Positions 7,179 to 16,381 of a DNA stretch of 54,956 bases are shown here, piece by piece. The translations under genes were made by a program, and so were the position numbers. Each line of letters opens with the position of its first letter. Within the stretch, counting starts at the first letter, position 1. The DNA is from Mycolicibacterium austroafricanum (GTDB taxonomy: Bacteria > Actinomycetota > Actinomycetes > Mycobacteriales > Mycobacteriaceae): assembly GCF_902705885.1 (NCBI RefSeq), contig NZ_CACSIP010000030.1:2932-57887 (forward strand), given 5' to 3'. The notes under the pieces were generated by a model. It was not told where the DNA came from, searched no databases, and saw only the letters and a program-made list of their open reading frames with translations.

Positions 7179-8750
7179 CTACTCGGCAGGGGTCAGTTCA
7201 ACATGCCCCTCTGCCCCGATCGTGAGCCCCCGTATACCGACGTCCCTCATATTGTCCAGAAGTGCCTGCCAGTTGGCTACGGGGCCGCTAGCGCGCATCT
7301 GCTCCGTGAGGGCGTATAGGTCTCCGAGGTCCAACCTGATCTGCTGCCGGTCGAACTCGACGCGGACGTTCATCGAACGTAGCCAGATGTTCTTGCCCTC
7401 TATGTCCTGCCTGACCCACCAATCGCCGAACTTCTCTCCGGCGGGCTTCCACGCCCATCCGGCGGGCTTGATGGCTTCAGACTCCAAGGCGCTCTGACGC
7501 TCTGCGAGTGCTTCGATCCTCGCGTCTAGGCGTGCTCTCTGTGGTGTGCCAGCCCGAAATGCTGCGCCGCCTATCTGTCCGGTGAGGTCGATCAACTCAC
7601 TGTTGATGTCGGCCAGTTCAGCGGAATTGTCTGATCCCGAATCCCATTCGCGCACAAGCCGTTCAGACTCTCCGAGCATCCTCATAATTGTCTGGTCCAC
7701 GAGTCGGTCCACTTCATCGAGTCGGACGGTGCGGTTACCGCACTTGGTCGCCCTCGTCACCGATCGGCATCTGTACCGGGGCCACTTGCTGTGGCTGCCG
7801 CCGTTGAACTGGTAGGCGACCTCTCCGCACACCCCGCAGTAGATGACCCGCAACAGGAGAGAGGTTGTGCGCTTGTTCGGCTCCCCGCGCTTCGACCTCC
7901 CGGCCAGTTCGACCCGCAGTCCCTCGAAGTCCTCCCGGGTGAGAATCGGTTCTGCGCGGACGACGGGGGAGCCGTCGTCGTTACGGACCGCGGTGCCTTT
8001 GGAGACGGCGTAGCCGAGCATGGTTTCACTGAGCAACGACCTCTTGAGCGGTGTCACACTCCACTCTCGGTTCTCGACCTTGCGGCCCCGGTGGCGCGCA
8101 AAGTAGTCCTTCGGGGTGAGCACGCCGCGCCTGGTGAGGTCGTGGGCTATCCGATTCAGGGGTTCTTGGTGATCCAATACGCGACGGACAACCTCGTGGA
8201 TTACGTCGACCTGCGCCTTGTCTGGGACTAAGCGCCACGCGCCATCGACCTGCTGGGGCAGGTAGCCCCACGGCGGCTGTGAGCCTCGGTACTTGCCCGC
8301 CCTGATGTTGTGCTGAGCCGCCGAAGCGTTGCGCTCACTGATGGCTTCCAACTCCATCTGAGCCACGGTTCCCATGAGGGCAATCACGACCGCTGCGAAC
8401 GGAGTCGTCATATCGAAGTGCGATTCGGTGGCAGACACGATGAGCTTGTCGCGGTCCTCAGCCCACGCCACGAGCCCCTGTAGATGCCTGATGGACCGGG
8501 TGAGTCGGTCGACGCGATAGACCACGATCACGTCGAATGCTTCGTGTTCACCGGCCAGCCATCGGGCCAGGTGTGGGCGGTGTTTACGGTTGAACGGGTC
8601 CACCGAGCCGGAGACGTCTAAATCCTCCGCAATGCCGACGACCTCGTACCCGCGCTGTTCGCAGAGCTTGCGGCATTCCGCTAGTTGCCGTTCGGGGGAT
8701 GTGGTGGCGTCGGTGACGCGGGATAGTCGGATAGCGACGAGAGCGCGCAT
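7179..8750 (-). CDS. int: Large serine integrase, Bxb1 family
   Basis: A 523-residue site-specific recombinase. The N-terminal resolvase domain starts MRALVAIRLSRVTDATTSPE with nucleophile Ser10, and has YRVDRLTRSIRHLQ and GTVAQMELEAISERN. The recombinase domain follows (GSQPPWGYLPQ, RRGVLTPKDYF), then a zinc ribbon (YCGVCGE and CRSVTRATKCGN) and a coiled-coil stretch (ELADINSELIDLTGQI). The whole resembles the Bxb1 integrase as I recall it, which recombines attP with an attB in groEL1. It lies about 20 nt from the hybrid attachment site, as expected for the enzyme that made it. Excision would need a recombination directionality factor, not identified here. Confidence 0.97.
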   Translation of the reverse strand: MRALVAIRLSRVTDATTSPERQLAECRKLCEQRGYEVVGIAEDLDVSGSVDPFNRKHRPHLARWLAGEHEAFDVIVVYRVDRLTRSIRHLQGLVAWAEDRDKLIVSATESHFDMTTPFAAVVIALMGTVAQMELEAISERNASAAQHNIRAGKYRGSQPPWGYLPQQVDGAWRLVPDKAQVDVIHEVVRRVLDHQEPLNRIAHDLTRRGVLTPKDYFARHRGRKVENREWSVTPLKRSLLSETMLGYAVSKGTAVRNDDGSPVVRAEPILTREDFEGLRVELAGRSKRGEPNKRTTSLLLRVIYCGVCGEVAYQFNGGSHSKWPRYRCRSVTRATKCGNRTVRLDEVDRLVDQTIMRMLGESERLVREWDSGSDNSAELADINSELIDLTGQIGGAAFRAGTPQRARLDARIEALAERQSALESEAIKPAGWAWKPAGEKFGDWWVRQDIEGKNIWLRSMNVRVEFDRQQIRLDLGDLYALTEQMRASGPVANWQALLDNMRDVGIRGLTIGAEGHVELTPAE

Positions 8751-8751
8751 G

Positions 8752-8800
8752 GCTTATATAGAACACCACCGAGACGGCGATCGTCGACAAGCCGGCCGAT
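8752..8800. other. att: Hybrid attachment site (att) at prophage-groEL1 junction
   Basis: Reading rightward, the prophage-side half (AGAACACCACCGAGAC) resembles the Bxb1 attP arm, while the right half (GAGACGGCGATCGTCGACAA then GCCGGCC) resembles the Bxb1 attB arm in groEL1. They meet at the shared core GAGAC, 8771-8775. The Bxb1 att sequences are from memory. The site lies between the integrase start and the groEL1 remnant; the partner hybrid site must be left of the window. Confidence 0.88.
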
Positions 8801-8851
8801 GAAGAGGGCGACGGCCACGGCCACGGCCACTCGCACGGCCACTCGCACTAG
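8762..8851 (+). pseudogene. groEL1: Orphaned 3' end of groEL1 (His-rich tail)
   Basis: In frame, the sequence reads TTETAIVDKPADEEGDGHG and then GHGHSHGHSH before a TAG at 8849-8851. This is the C-terminal end of the second mycobacterial chaperonin, GroEL1, which ends in a His-rich tail instead of the Gly-Met repeats of GroEL2. Just upstream in this frame is a TAG at 8759-8761, so it cannot be translated from the prophage side. The rest of groEL1 must lie beyond the other prophage end, fused to phage sequence. groES and groEL1 normally neighbour whiB3 in mycobacteria, as here. Confidence 0.9.
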
Positions 8852-8866
8852 AAGCACCCGCTACGG

Positions 8867-8899
8867 AACACCCCCGGTCCACAGGGCCGGGGGTGTTTC
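8867..8899 (+). terminator. groEL1 terminator
   Basis: A strong stem, ACACCCCCGG (8868-8877) with CCGGGGGTGT (8887-8896), a 9-nt loop and following TTTCG lie 16 nt after the groEL1 stop. It is the intrinsic-type terminator of the interrupted chaperonin gene. Confidence 0.75.
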
Positions 8900-8923
8900 G
8901 CGCGCAGGAGCGAAGATGGGGCC

Positions 8924-9340
8924 ATGGGGTCTGTCTGGTGGTCAGTTGCCCTCGGCTTGGTCGCGGGTCTGGCGATGTGCTGGTTGGCCCTCGTCGTCGT
9001 TGTGTGGAGGGCGAAGCCGGCGGACTTCGGTCCGCGCGAGGTCGCCCGGTTGCTTCCCGATCTGATGCGGCTCCTCGCGCGGCTGGCGAAGGACCCGACG
9101 ATGCCGAGAGGGGTTCGCGTCCGGATGGCGCTGTTGACGGGTTACCTCGCACTGCCGTTCGACCTGATCCCCGACTTCATCCCGGTGCTCGGCTACGCCG
9201 ACGACGCGGTGATCGTTGCTCTGGTCCTTCGTTCTGTCGCCAGACGCGCCGGTCCGACAGCGCTGTCGAAGCACTGGCCCGGGACGCCGCAGGGTCTGGA
9301 CGCGGTGCGCCGATTGTGCAGGCTTCCAGATATCGAATAG
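8924..9340 (+). CDS. YkvA/DUF1232 small membrane protein
   Basis: A 138-residue protein with an N-terminal membrane helix (about residues 6-28, VALGLVAGLAMCWLALVVVVW) and a DUF1232 core (YLALPFDLIPDFIPVLGYADDAV, about residues 73-96). That core, a hydrophobic hairpin ending in an Asp pair, is the family signature. Function of the family is not known. It lies between groEL1 and whiB3, an interval where M. tuberculosis has no such gene as far as I recall. Confidence 0.85.
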   Translation: MGSVWWSVALGLVAGLAMCWLALVVVVWRAKPADFGPREVARLLPDLMRLLARLAKDPTMPRGVRVRMALLTGYLALPFDLIPDFIPVLGYADDAVIVALVLRSVARRAGPTALSKHWPGTPQGLDAVRRLCRLPDIE

Positions 9341-9387
9341 GCGGTGCGGCGTCAGTCGCGAGCGAATCTCAGTGGACGGTGTCGCGG

Positions 9388-9654
9388 ATGTCGGTGCCGA
9401 CCGTGCCCCGAAATATCGCGACCCGCCGCGCCATCCAGGCCGCGGCGGACGCGCTCTTCGCCGCCCGGGGGTATTCCAACACCACAATCAGGGATATCGC
9501 CGACGCCGCGGGTGTCACCGAACGCCCCCTCTTTCGCTATTTCTCCGGCAAGGAAGCGTTGTTGATCAAGGACATCGAGGCGTGGATACCGATGCTCGGC
9601 GCTGAGATCAGATGGCGACCGGAGGGGGAGGCCCCGCTGCGGGCCGACGGCTAG
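9388..9654 (+). pseudogene. Truncated TetR-type regulator (DNA-binding domain only)
   Basis: An ATG at 9388 gives 88 residues that are a complete TetR N-terminal domain (ATRRAIQAAADALFAARGYS, then TTIRDIADAAGVTERPLFRYF and SGKEALLIKDIE). It stops at a TAG after about 25 more residues. TetR proteins are usually 180-220 residues, with a C-terminal ligand and dimer domain that is missing here. Convergent whiB3 begins 3 nt after the stop, so the missing half has been lost. It may be a remnant, or a short DNA-binding protein if still expressed. Confidence 0.7.
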
Positions 9655-9657
9655 CGG

Positions 9658-9948
9658 TCAGGCGGTGCGGCGGATTCCCCGCTTGAGGAGCAGTTCGCGC
9701 TCGGACTCGCTGAGGCCGCCCCAGATGCCGTAGGGCTCGCCGACGGCAAGTGCGTGGGTGCGGCACTGGGTGATCACGGGACAGCGACGGCACATCTCCT
9801 TGGCCCGCATCTCCCGCTGCGCGCGGGCACGGCCGCGTTCGCCGTCGGGGTGAAAGAACATCGAGGAATCGACTCCCCGGCAAAGACCTGACATCTGCCA
9901 ATCCCAGATGTCGGCGTTCGGCCCGGGCAACTGTTGCGGCTGTGGCAT
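9658..9948 (-). CDS. whiB3: WhiB3 iron-sulfur redox regulator
   Basis: A 96-residue WhiB-family protein beginning MPQPQQLPGPNADIWDWQ, nearly the same as the M. tuberculosis WhiB3 start I recall. The four cluster ligands are visible as GLCRG, EMCRRCPV and TQCRTH, followed by the GEPYGIWGGLSESER turn and a basic tail (KRGIRRTA) for DNA contact. WhiB3 carries a [4Fe-4S] cluster that senses O2 and NO and controls redox balance and lipid synthesis, working with the primary sigma factor. The longer frame to 10044 lacks WhiB similarity, so the ATG at 9948 with GAGAGG upstream is used. Confidence 0.97.
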   Translation of the reverse strand: MPQPQQLPGPNADIWDWQMSGLCRGVDSSMFFHPDGERGRARAQREMRAKEMCRRCPVITQCRTHALAVGEPYGIWGGLSESERELLLKRGIRRTA

Positions 9949-10344
9949 TTCAAAACCTCTCTCTGCACATCCATTTCGTATACGCACTGGATGCGTGAGT
10001 CGTTGAACAGATCCGAGCGCAGTCGCCGATGACCTCTCGTGCACACAACGTAGAAGGGCTTCGGAATTGCCGTCAATAGGCTGGCGTTGTGCTGAACCGC
10101 ATATCCGCAGGCAGAGAATTTACATCACGTTCATCCATGCGACCCGCACGCAACGGGATCGGTGCTAGCGACTCCGGCCGCAATGCAATCGACACCGCTG
10201 TTTTGGCTGATCACTTCGATGCTGTGTCGCGCGCGTTCACCCAGCGCCGAGAAGGCGGTTGACATGGCGTTAACAGCGCGTCCATGAATTGTTAACTAAC
10301 GCAGTACTAAAACGATTTCTGAATTGGTAGCGTCCCGTCTCGGC
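9949..10344. other. Divergent intergenic region whiB3 / TPR-like gene
   Basis: These 396 bp hold no convincing gene. whiB3 is read leftward and the TPR-like gene rightward, so both promoters must be here. Two GTTAAC palindromes (10269-10274 and 10291-10296) lie about 50-75 nt before the rightward gene in locally AT-rich sequence and may be a regulator site. TTG at 10324 opens the rightward frame but has no ribosome site. Confidence 0.5.
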
Positions 10345-11115
10345 ATGAATGACGCGGCGTTCGGCGGTGACCCCGGGCGCTGGCCGCTGCCACCGGCCAG
10401 CACACCACAAGAGCTGTGGTGGCGCGCGGTGGCAGCGGGCGGGCAGGGCCGCTATGCCTGCGCGATGACCGACCTCGAGCTGCTGCGCCGGGAACTCAGC
10501 GGCGGCCGGCTCGCGTCGCTGGCGTGGAGCACGCACGCATCGTTCGCGCGCCAGCTCGGCTGGCACGATCGAGCCCGTTCGCTCGACGGGAAGGCGCTGA
10601 CGCTGTCCGGCGATGACGGTGAGGCCGCCGCCGATGCGCTCATCGGGCTGGCTGCCGACGCGCTCGGTGTGGGCCGGTTCGCCGCGTCGGCGCGGGCGCT
10701 TCAGCGTGCGGCCGATCTCGTCAGCGGTTCGTCGGTGGCGCGCCTGCCGGTGCGGTTCGCGTGGGTGTCGGCGGAACTCGCGATGTCTCGCGGCGACGGC
10801 GGTGCCGCGGTAGACCATGCCGAACGCGCGCTGCATCTGGCGGGGACGCTGGGGTCGACGCGCCACCGGATCAAGTCCGGGGTGGTGCTGGCAGCCGCGC
10901 GATGCAGTTGCGGAGACGTCGCTGCAGCGCGTCGACAGGCCGATGAAGTGCTGGTGACAGCCGGGGCATCGGGCTTGGTTCCGTTGCGGTGGGCGGTTGC
11001 CTGCCTGCTCTGCGATATCGGCAGCGGGCAGCATTTGCCCGCCGAAGTCGCCGCGATCCGCGACTGCTGCGTCGAAACCGTGACCCGACGGGGCGGCGTG
11101 TGGCGATCCCGGTAA
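10345..11115 (+). CDS. TPR-like hypothetical protein (Rv3415c-type)
   Basis: The ATG at 10345 (MNDAAFGGDPGRW) is preferred to the in-frame TTG at 10324; the product is 256 residues. It is built of Ala-rich paired helices with TPR-like spacing (SGDDGEAAADALIGLAADAL, RFAASARALQRAADLV, GGAAVDHAERALHLAG, DVAAARRQADEVL), so a protein-interaction scaffold is likely. Position between whiB3 and sigD matches Rv3415c in M. tuberculosis. No catalytic motif or export signal is seen. The 3' end carries a Cys pair (DCCVE) of unknown meaning. Confidence 0.75.
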   Translation: MNDAAFGGDPGRWPLPPASTPQELWWRAVAAGGQGRYACAMTDLELLRRELSGGRLASLAWSTHASFARQLGWHDRARSLDGKALTLSGDDGEAAADALIGLAADALGVGRFAASARALQRAADLVSGSSVARLPVRFAWVSAELAMSRGDGGAAVDHAERALHLAGTLGSTRHRIKSGVVLAAARCSCGDVAAARRQADEVLVTAGASGLVPLRWAVACLLCDIGSGQHLPAEVAAIRDCCVETVTRRGGVWRSR

Positions 11116-11248
11116 CCGGGATGTGCCCTGTGCGGTCGTTATTGTTTAGCTGAGCCGCACCCTGTGGTGGGGCCACCTGCCCACCGGCAGACCCACCTCC
11201 CGCGACGCGGGGAGTGCCCCCGACGTAACGCTGGAGAGACCGCTCACG

Positions 11249-11827
11249 ATGACAATTTCGGGAGAACATCTCGACGCTGTCGTCGCTGAGGCGGTCGCCG
11301 GCGACCGGGACGCGCTCCAGGAAGTGCTGAAGACCATCCGTCCTGTCATCGTCCGGTACTGCCGGGCGAGGGTGGGGACCACGGAGCGCAGTGGACTCTC
11401 AGCAGATGATGTCGCACAGGAGGTCTGCTTGGCTGCCATCACGGCGCTGCCGCGCTACAAGGATCAGGGGCGCCCGTTCCTGGCCTTCGTCTACGGCATC
11501 GCCGCACACAAGGTTGCTGACGCCCATCGTGCGGCCGGGCGGAACCGGGCCGATCCGATGGACGTGGTCCCGGAACGTTGGTCCGGTGAAGCAGGTCCCG
11601 AGCAGCTGGCGATCGAGTCCGAACAGTCGACCCGGATGAACGAACTGTTGCAGATCCTTCCGGACAAGCAGCGCGAGATCCTGATCCTGCGGGTGGTCGT
11701 CGGGATGAGCGCGGAGGAGACCGCAGACGCCGTCGGCAGCACCGCGGGGGCGGTGCGGGTGGCGCAGCATCGCGCGCTCGCGCGGCTGAAGACGGAGATC
11801 ATGGCGACGGGGCGGGACCATGCCTGA
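11249..11827 (+). CDS. sigD: ECF RNA polymerase sigma factor SigD
   Basis: A 192-residue ECF sigma factor. Region 2 covers roughly residues 20-95 (LSADDVAQEVCLAAITALPRY is the region 2.2-2.3 signature) and region 4 residues 130-185 (LPDKQREILILRVVVGMSAE, then a helix-turn-helix ending VAQHRALARLK). SigD in mycobacteria responds to nutrient limitation and controls lipid and cell-envelope genes. The gene overlaps the start of its anti-sigma factor by 8 nt, so the two are co-translated. Neighbours on both sides match M. tuberculosis. Confidence 0.96.
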   Translation: MTISGEHLDAVVAEAVAGDRDALQEVLKTIRPVIVRYCRARVGTTERSGLSADDVAQEVCLAAITALPRYKDQGRPFLAFVYGIAAHKVADAHRAAGRNRADPMDVVPERWSGEAGPEQLAIESEQSTRMNELLQILPDKQREILILRVVVGMSAEETADAVGSTAGAVRVAQHRALARLKTEIMATGRDHA

Positions 11828-13055
11828 CTTCGGACGCTGGACCTCCAACGGCGGGGATCCCTCGCTCAACGAGATCAACCGCAGTGACCAGTTCCTCGAC
11901 GCGTTGGCCGCGCAGGAGCCGGTGTATGCGACCGATCGCGGCGAAGCCGAGCTGGCGCATCTGCTGGCGGGTTGGCGCGATGATGTCCGCGAGACGCCGG
12001 TGGGCGAACTCGTGACGATGAACGATGCCGCGCTGACTCTGGACCGCGTCACCTCGCGGGGCCGTGGCCGACGGCTGTCCCTGGCGGTGGTGGGTTCGGC
12101 GGCCGCAGCGGTGCTGTGCCTCGGCGGTTTCGGCGCAGTGGTCGCGGGGGCAGGCCCTGGTGACGCGTTGTACGGGCTGCGGACCATGCTGTTCGGTGAG
12201 CAGGCCACGACGCGGGACGACGCGGTGATCCTGGCCGCGCAGACCGAGATGGCGCAGGTGCAGGAGCTGATCGAACAGGGCGACTGGCAGGCTGCCCAGG
12301 ACAAGCTGGAAACGATCACCACCACCGTCGCGACGGTGAACGACGACCAGAGCAAGCAGGAGCTGGTCACCCAGTGGCAAGAACTCACGGTCAAAGTCGA
12401 AGCGCAGGACCCCGCCGCCACCGTGGAACCGGGCGCGCCGCCGCCGGTCTTCCCTGAGGTGCCCGTGGTCGAACTCGACCCCGGCACGTTGGTCCCGCTG
12501 CTGCCCGGTACCACCGATACTTCGGCGACCGCCACCTCGGACACGTCGGAGACGACGGCGCCGACGTCCGAGACGAGCACGTCTGAGACGAGCACTTCGG
12601 AGACAACCCCGTCGGAGACGAGCACGTCTGAGACGACCCCGTCTGAGACAACAACATCGGCACCATCGGCGACGGAAACCAGCTCGCCGGTCTCGGAGAC
12701 GCCGACGTCGACCCCTTCTCAGGCGACGCCTTCTCAAACGACGCCATCTCAGACGACCACTTCGCCGACGCAGGCACCGACGACCACCGAGTCACCGCTG
12801 CCGACCACCACGTCGACGTCGGTCATCGCCCAGTTGTCGACGACGGCACCTTCCCCGCGCTCGACGGAGCCGTCCCCGACCACACAGTCACCGGCACCGT
12901 CCGCGACGGCGACGCCTCAACCGACGGCGACGCCTCAACCGACGACGCCTCAACCGACGACACCGATTCCGACATCTGCCGCCGAGCCGTCACCGACACC
13001 TGCGCAGCTGCCGACCACCACAACTCTCGGGGTGGTTCCGGCGCTACCGGGCTGA
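11820..13055 (+). CDS. rsdA: Anti-sigma-D factor RsdA with long Ser/Thr/Pro tail
   Basis: A 411-residue membrane anti-sigma factor. The N-terminal cytoplasmic part (MPDFGRWTSNGGDPSLNEIN, about residues 1-85) is the SigD-binding domain. A single membrane helix follows (residues 86-109), then a helical extracytoplasmic section. From about residue 228 to the end the sequence is almost only Ser, Thr, Pro, Glu and Gln, with SETSTSETTP-type and TPSQTTPSQ repeats. The M. tuberculosis protein is about 300 residues, so this tail is clearly longer. RsdA holds SigD at the membrane until proteolysis releases it. The tail resembles a wall-spanning or mannosylated stalk; that is inference. Confidence 0.92.
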   Translation: MPDFGRWTSNGGDPSLNEINRSDQFLDALAAQEPVYATDRGEAELAHLLAGWRDDVRETPVGELVTMNDAALTLDRVTSRGRGRRLSLAVVGSAAAAVLCLGGFGAVVAGAGPGDALYGLRTMLFGEQATTRDDAVILAAQTEMAQVQELIEQGDWQAAQDKLETITTTVATVNDDQSKQELVTQWQELTVKVEAQDPAATVEPGAPPPVFPEVPVVELDPGTLVPLLPGTTDTSATATSDTSETTAPTSETSTSETSTSETTPSETSTSETTPSETTTSAPSATETSSPVSETPTSTPSQATPSQTTPSQTTTSPTQAPTTTESPLPTTTSTSVIAQLSTTAPSPRSTEPSPTTQSPAPSATATPQPTATPQPTTPQPTTPIPTSAAEPSPTPAQLPTTTTLGVVPALPG

Positions 13056-13075
13056 CACGGCCGTCGATTCAGCCC

Positions 13076-13480
13076 TCAGCGATAGCCGTCGGACTCCGAC
13101 GTCGCCTCATTGAGCGAGGCATCCGCGTACCCGCGGCAGTAGTCCCACGTGACATACGAATCAGGTTCCGGATCGAAGGCCGGTTCGTGGGGGCGCACGG
13201 TGCCGTCGACGAGCAGCTGCAGCAGGTTCGCGCGCAGCATGTCCCAATCGTGGTAGTGGTCCTGCTGGCATTCGTCACAGCAGACGACCAGGCCGCGTAT
13301 CCCCTTGTGGGCGAGCAACGTCTCGTAGATCGCCAGGTCGGCGAGGTCGGCTTCGACCGCGGTGCGCTCCTGCGGGTCCAGTGGCTGACCCGGCTCCAGG
13401 GCGTCGAGCGCTGCCGACGGATCGCAGGGATCATCGGCGAACGGGTCGGGCGGCAGTCCTGGCGGCAAGTGATCTCGCAC
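13076..13480 (-). CDS. DUF5319 family protein (Rv3412-type)
   Basis: A 134-residue acidic protein (GTG start, MRDHLPPGLPPDPFADD). A conserved centre VVCCDECQQDHYHDWDMLRA may bind a metal through the CCxxC and His residues. It lies between rsdA and guaB2, convergent with the first and divergent from the second, exactly as Rv3412 does in M. tuberculosis. No function is established for the family. No membrane segment or export signal. Confidence 0.85.
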   Translation of the reverse strand: MRDHLPPGLPPDPFADDPCDPSAALDALEPGQPLDPQERTAVEADLADLAIYETLLAHKGIRGLVVCCDECQQDHYHDWDMLRANLLQLLVDGTVRPHEPAFDPEPDSYVTWDYCRGYADASLNEATSESDGYR

Positions 13481-13599
13481 GACTCCAAGACTACGCAGCC
13501 TCCCAGGTATCGCGCCAGCGCTTGCGCGGCACGCCGACCAGGGAGGTGGCGCGATCGTTCATTCGAGGTGGGGAACCGAAACTGCGAGCTCGATGCCGA

Positions 13600-13605
13600 T
13601 AAGAT
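13600..13605 (+). promoter_or_regulatory. Possible guaB2 -10 element
   Basis: TAAGAT fits the mycobacterial TANNNT -10 consensus and lies 54 nt upstream of the guaB2 GTG in the divergent gap. No purine riboswitch was recognised here. Confidence 0.35.
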
Positions 13606-13659
13606 GGAGGTTTCAGGCCGTGCCCGGGCCTGGCTGCACCTGTTACTGGAGGCTTATCC

Positions 13660-15213
<1,554 letters not shown>

Positions 15214-15243
15214 GGCCCTCGGCCCAATCAATGGAAGCTGAAT

Positions 15244-16380
15244 ATGCGCGACATGGTCGAGATCGGCATGGGGCGGACCGCCCGCCGCACCTATGAACTC
15301 GGTGACATCAACATCGTGCCGTCGCGGCGCACCCGTTCCTCCAAGGACGTGTCGACGGCCTGGCAGCTGGACGCCTACCGGTTCGAGATTCCCGTGGTCG
15401 CGCATCCCACCGACGCGCTGGTCTCGGTGGAGTTCGCGATCGAACTCGGCCGGCTCGGTGGTCTCGGAGTGCTCAACGGTGAGGGGCTGATCGGGCGGCA
15501 CCCCGACGTCGCCGACAAGGTGGCTCAGGTGCTCGAGGCCGCGGACAAGGAGCCGTACCCGTCGGCGTCCATCCGGCTGCTGCAGCAATTCCACGCCGCG
15601 CCACTGGATCCGGATCTTCTCGGCGCCGCGGTCGCGCGGATCCGTGACGCCGGCGTGACCACCGCGGTCCGGGTCAGCCCGCAGAACGCCCAGGCGCTGA
15701 CGCCGGCGCTGGTGTCGGCCGGCATCGATCTCCTCGTCATCCAGGGCACGATCATCTCCGCCGAACGTGTGGCGCAGGATTCCGAACCGCTCAACCTGAA
15801 GACGTTCATCTCCGAGCTCGACGTTCCGGTGGTCGCCGGCGGAGTGCTCGACCACCGCACCGCGCTGCACCTGATGCGCACCGGCGCCGCGGGCGTGATC
15901 GTCGGCTACGGCTCCACCAGCGGGGTCACCACGAGCGACGAGGTGCTCGGAATCAGCGTGCCGATGGCCACCGCGATCGCCGACGCCGCGGCGGCGCGAC
16001 GGGAGTACCTCGACGAGACCGGGGGCCGCTACGTCCACGTGCTCGCCGACGGCGACATCCACACCTCCGGAGACCTGGCCAAGGCCATCGCCTGTGGCGC
16101 GGATGCGGTGGTGCTGGGCACACCACTGGCCTCGGCCGCCGAAGCGCTCGGGGGCGGCTGGTTCTGGCCGGCGGCCGCCGCCCATCCCTCGTTGCCGCGC
16201 GGCGCGCTGCTGGAGGTGGCCTCAGGTGAACGGCCTTCCCTCGAGCAGGTGCTCACGGGCCCATCGGACGATCCGTTCGGCTCGCTGAACCTGGTCGGCG
16301 GCCTGAGCCGGTCGATGGCCAAGGCCGGCTATTGCGACCTCAAGGAGTTCCAGAAGGTCGGATTGACGGTCGGCAGCTGA
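15244..16380 (+). CDS. guaB3: GuaB3, IMPDH/GMPR-family protein without catalytic Cys
   Basis: A 378-residue IMPDH/GMPR-family barrel protein without CBS domains. Where GuaB2 has GPGSICTTR, this protein reads GYGSTSGVTTSDE, so the nucleophilic Cys is a Val. The rest of the fold is kept, for example VHVLADGDIHTSGDLAKAIA and the C-terminal LVGGLSRSMAKAGYCDLKEF. Actinobacterial GuaB3 is always found next to guaB2. Related proteins elsewhere have been proposed as GMP reductases, but without Cys this copy is more likely regulatory or of different chemistry. It starts 30 nt after guaB2 in the same operon. Confidence 0.93.
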   Translation: MRDMVEIGMGRTARRTYELGDINIVPSRRTRSSKDVSTAWQLDAYRFEIPVVAHPTDALVSVEFAIELGRLGGLGVLNGEGLIGRHPDVADKVAQVLEAADKEPYPSASIRLLQQFHAAPLDPDLLGAAVARIRDAGVTTAVRVSPQNAQALTPALVSAGIDLLVIQGTIISAERVAQDSEPLNLKTFISELDVPVVAGGVLDHRTALHLMRTGAAGVIVGYGSTSGVTTSDEVLGISVPMATAIADAAAARREYLDETGGRYVHVLADGDIHTSGDLAKAIACGADAVVLGTPLASAAEALGGGWFWPAAAAHPSLPRGALLEVASGERPSLEQVLTGPSDDPFGSLNLVGGLSRSMAKAGYCDLKEFQKVGLTVGS

Positions 16381-16381
16381 G

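Larger units (their letters stand above)
1..8772. mobile_element. Integrase end of a Bxb1-type prophage or phage satellite in groEL1
   Basis: The segment carries a large serine integrase, a divergent repressor-like regulator with operators, a RepA-like ATPase and a run of small unknown genes mostly on the minus strand. It stops at a hybrid attachment site inside groEL1. Base composition is visibly less GC-rich than the chromosome to the right, most clearly over 5284-7121. The far end is outside the window, so total size and virion genes are unknown. An integrase at one edge followed by small co-directional genes resembles the compact phiRv1 and phiRv2 elements of M. tuberculosis. That comparison is inference; a full-size prophage is equally possible. 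Confidence 0.9.

Noticed and set aside
8762..8851. A small His-rich peptide gene
   Set aside because: There is no start codon, and a TAG lies directly upstream in frame; it is the groEL1 3' end.
12580..13000. CRISPR-like repeats
   Set aside because: The repeats are short, in frame and translate to Ser/Thr/Pro repeats of RsdA, with no spacers of even length.
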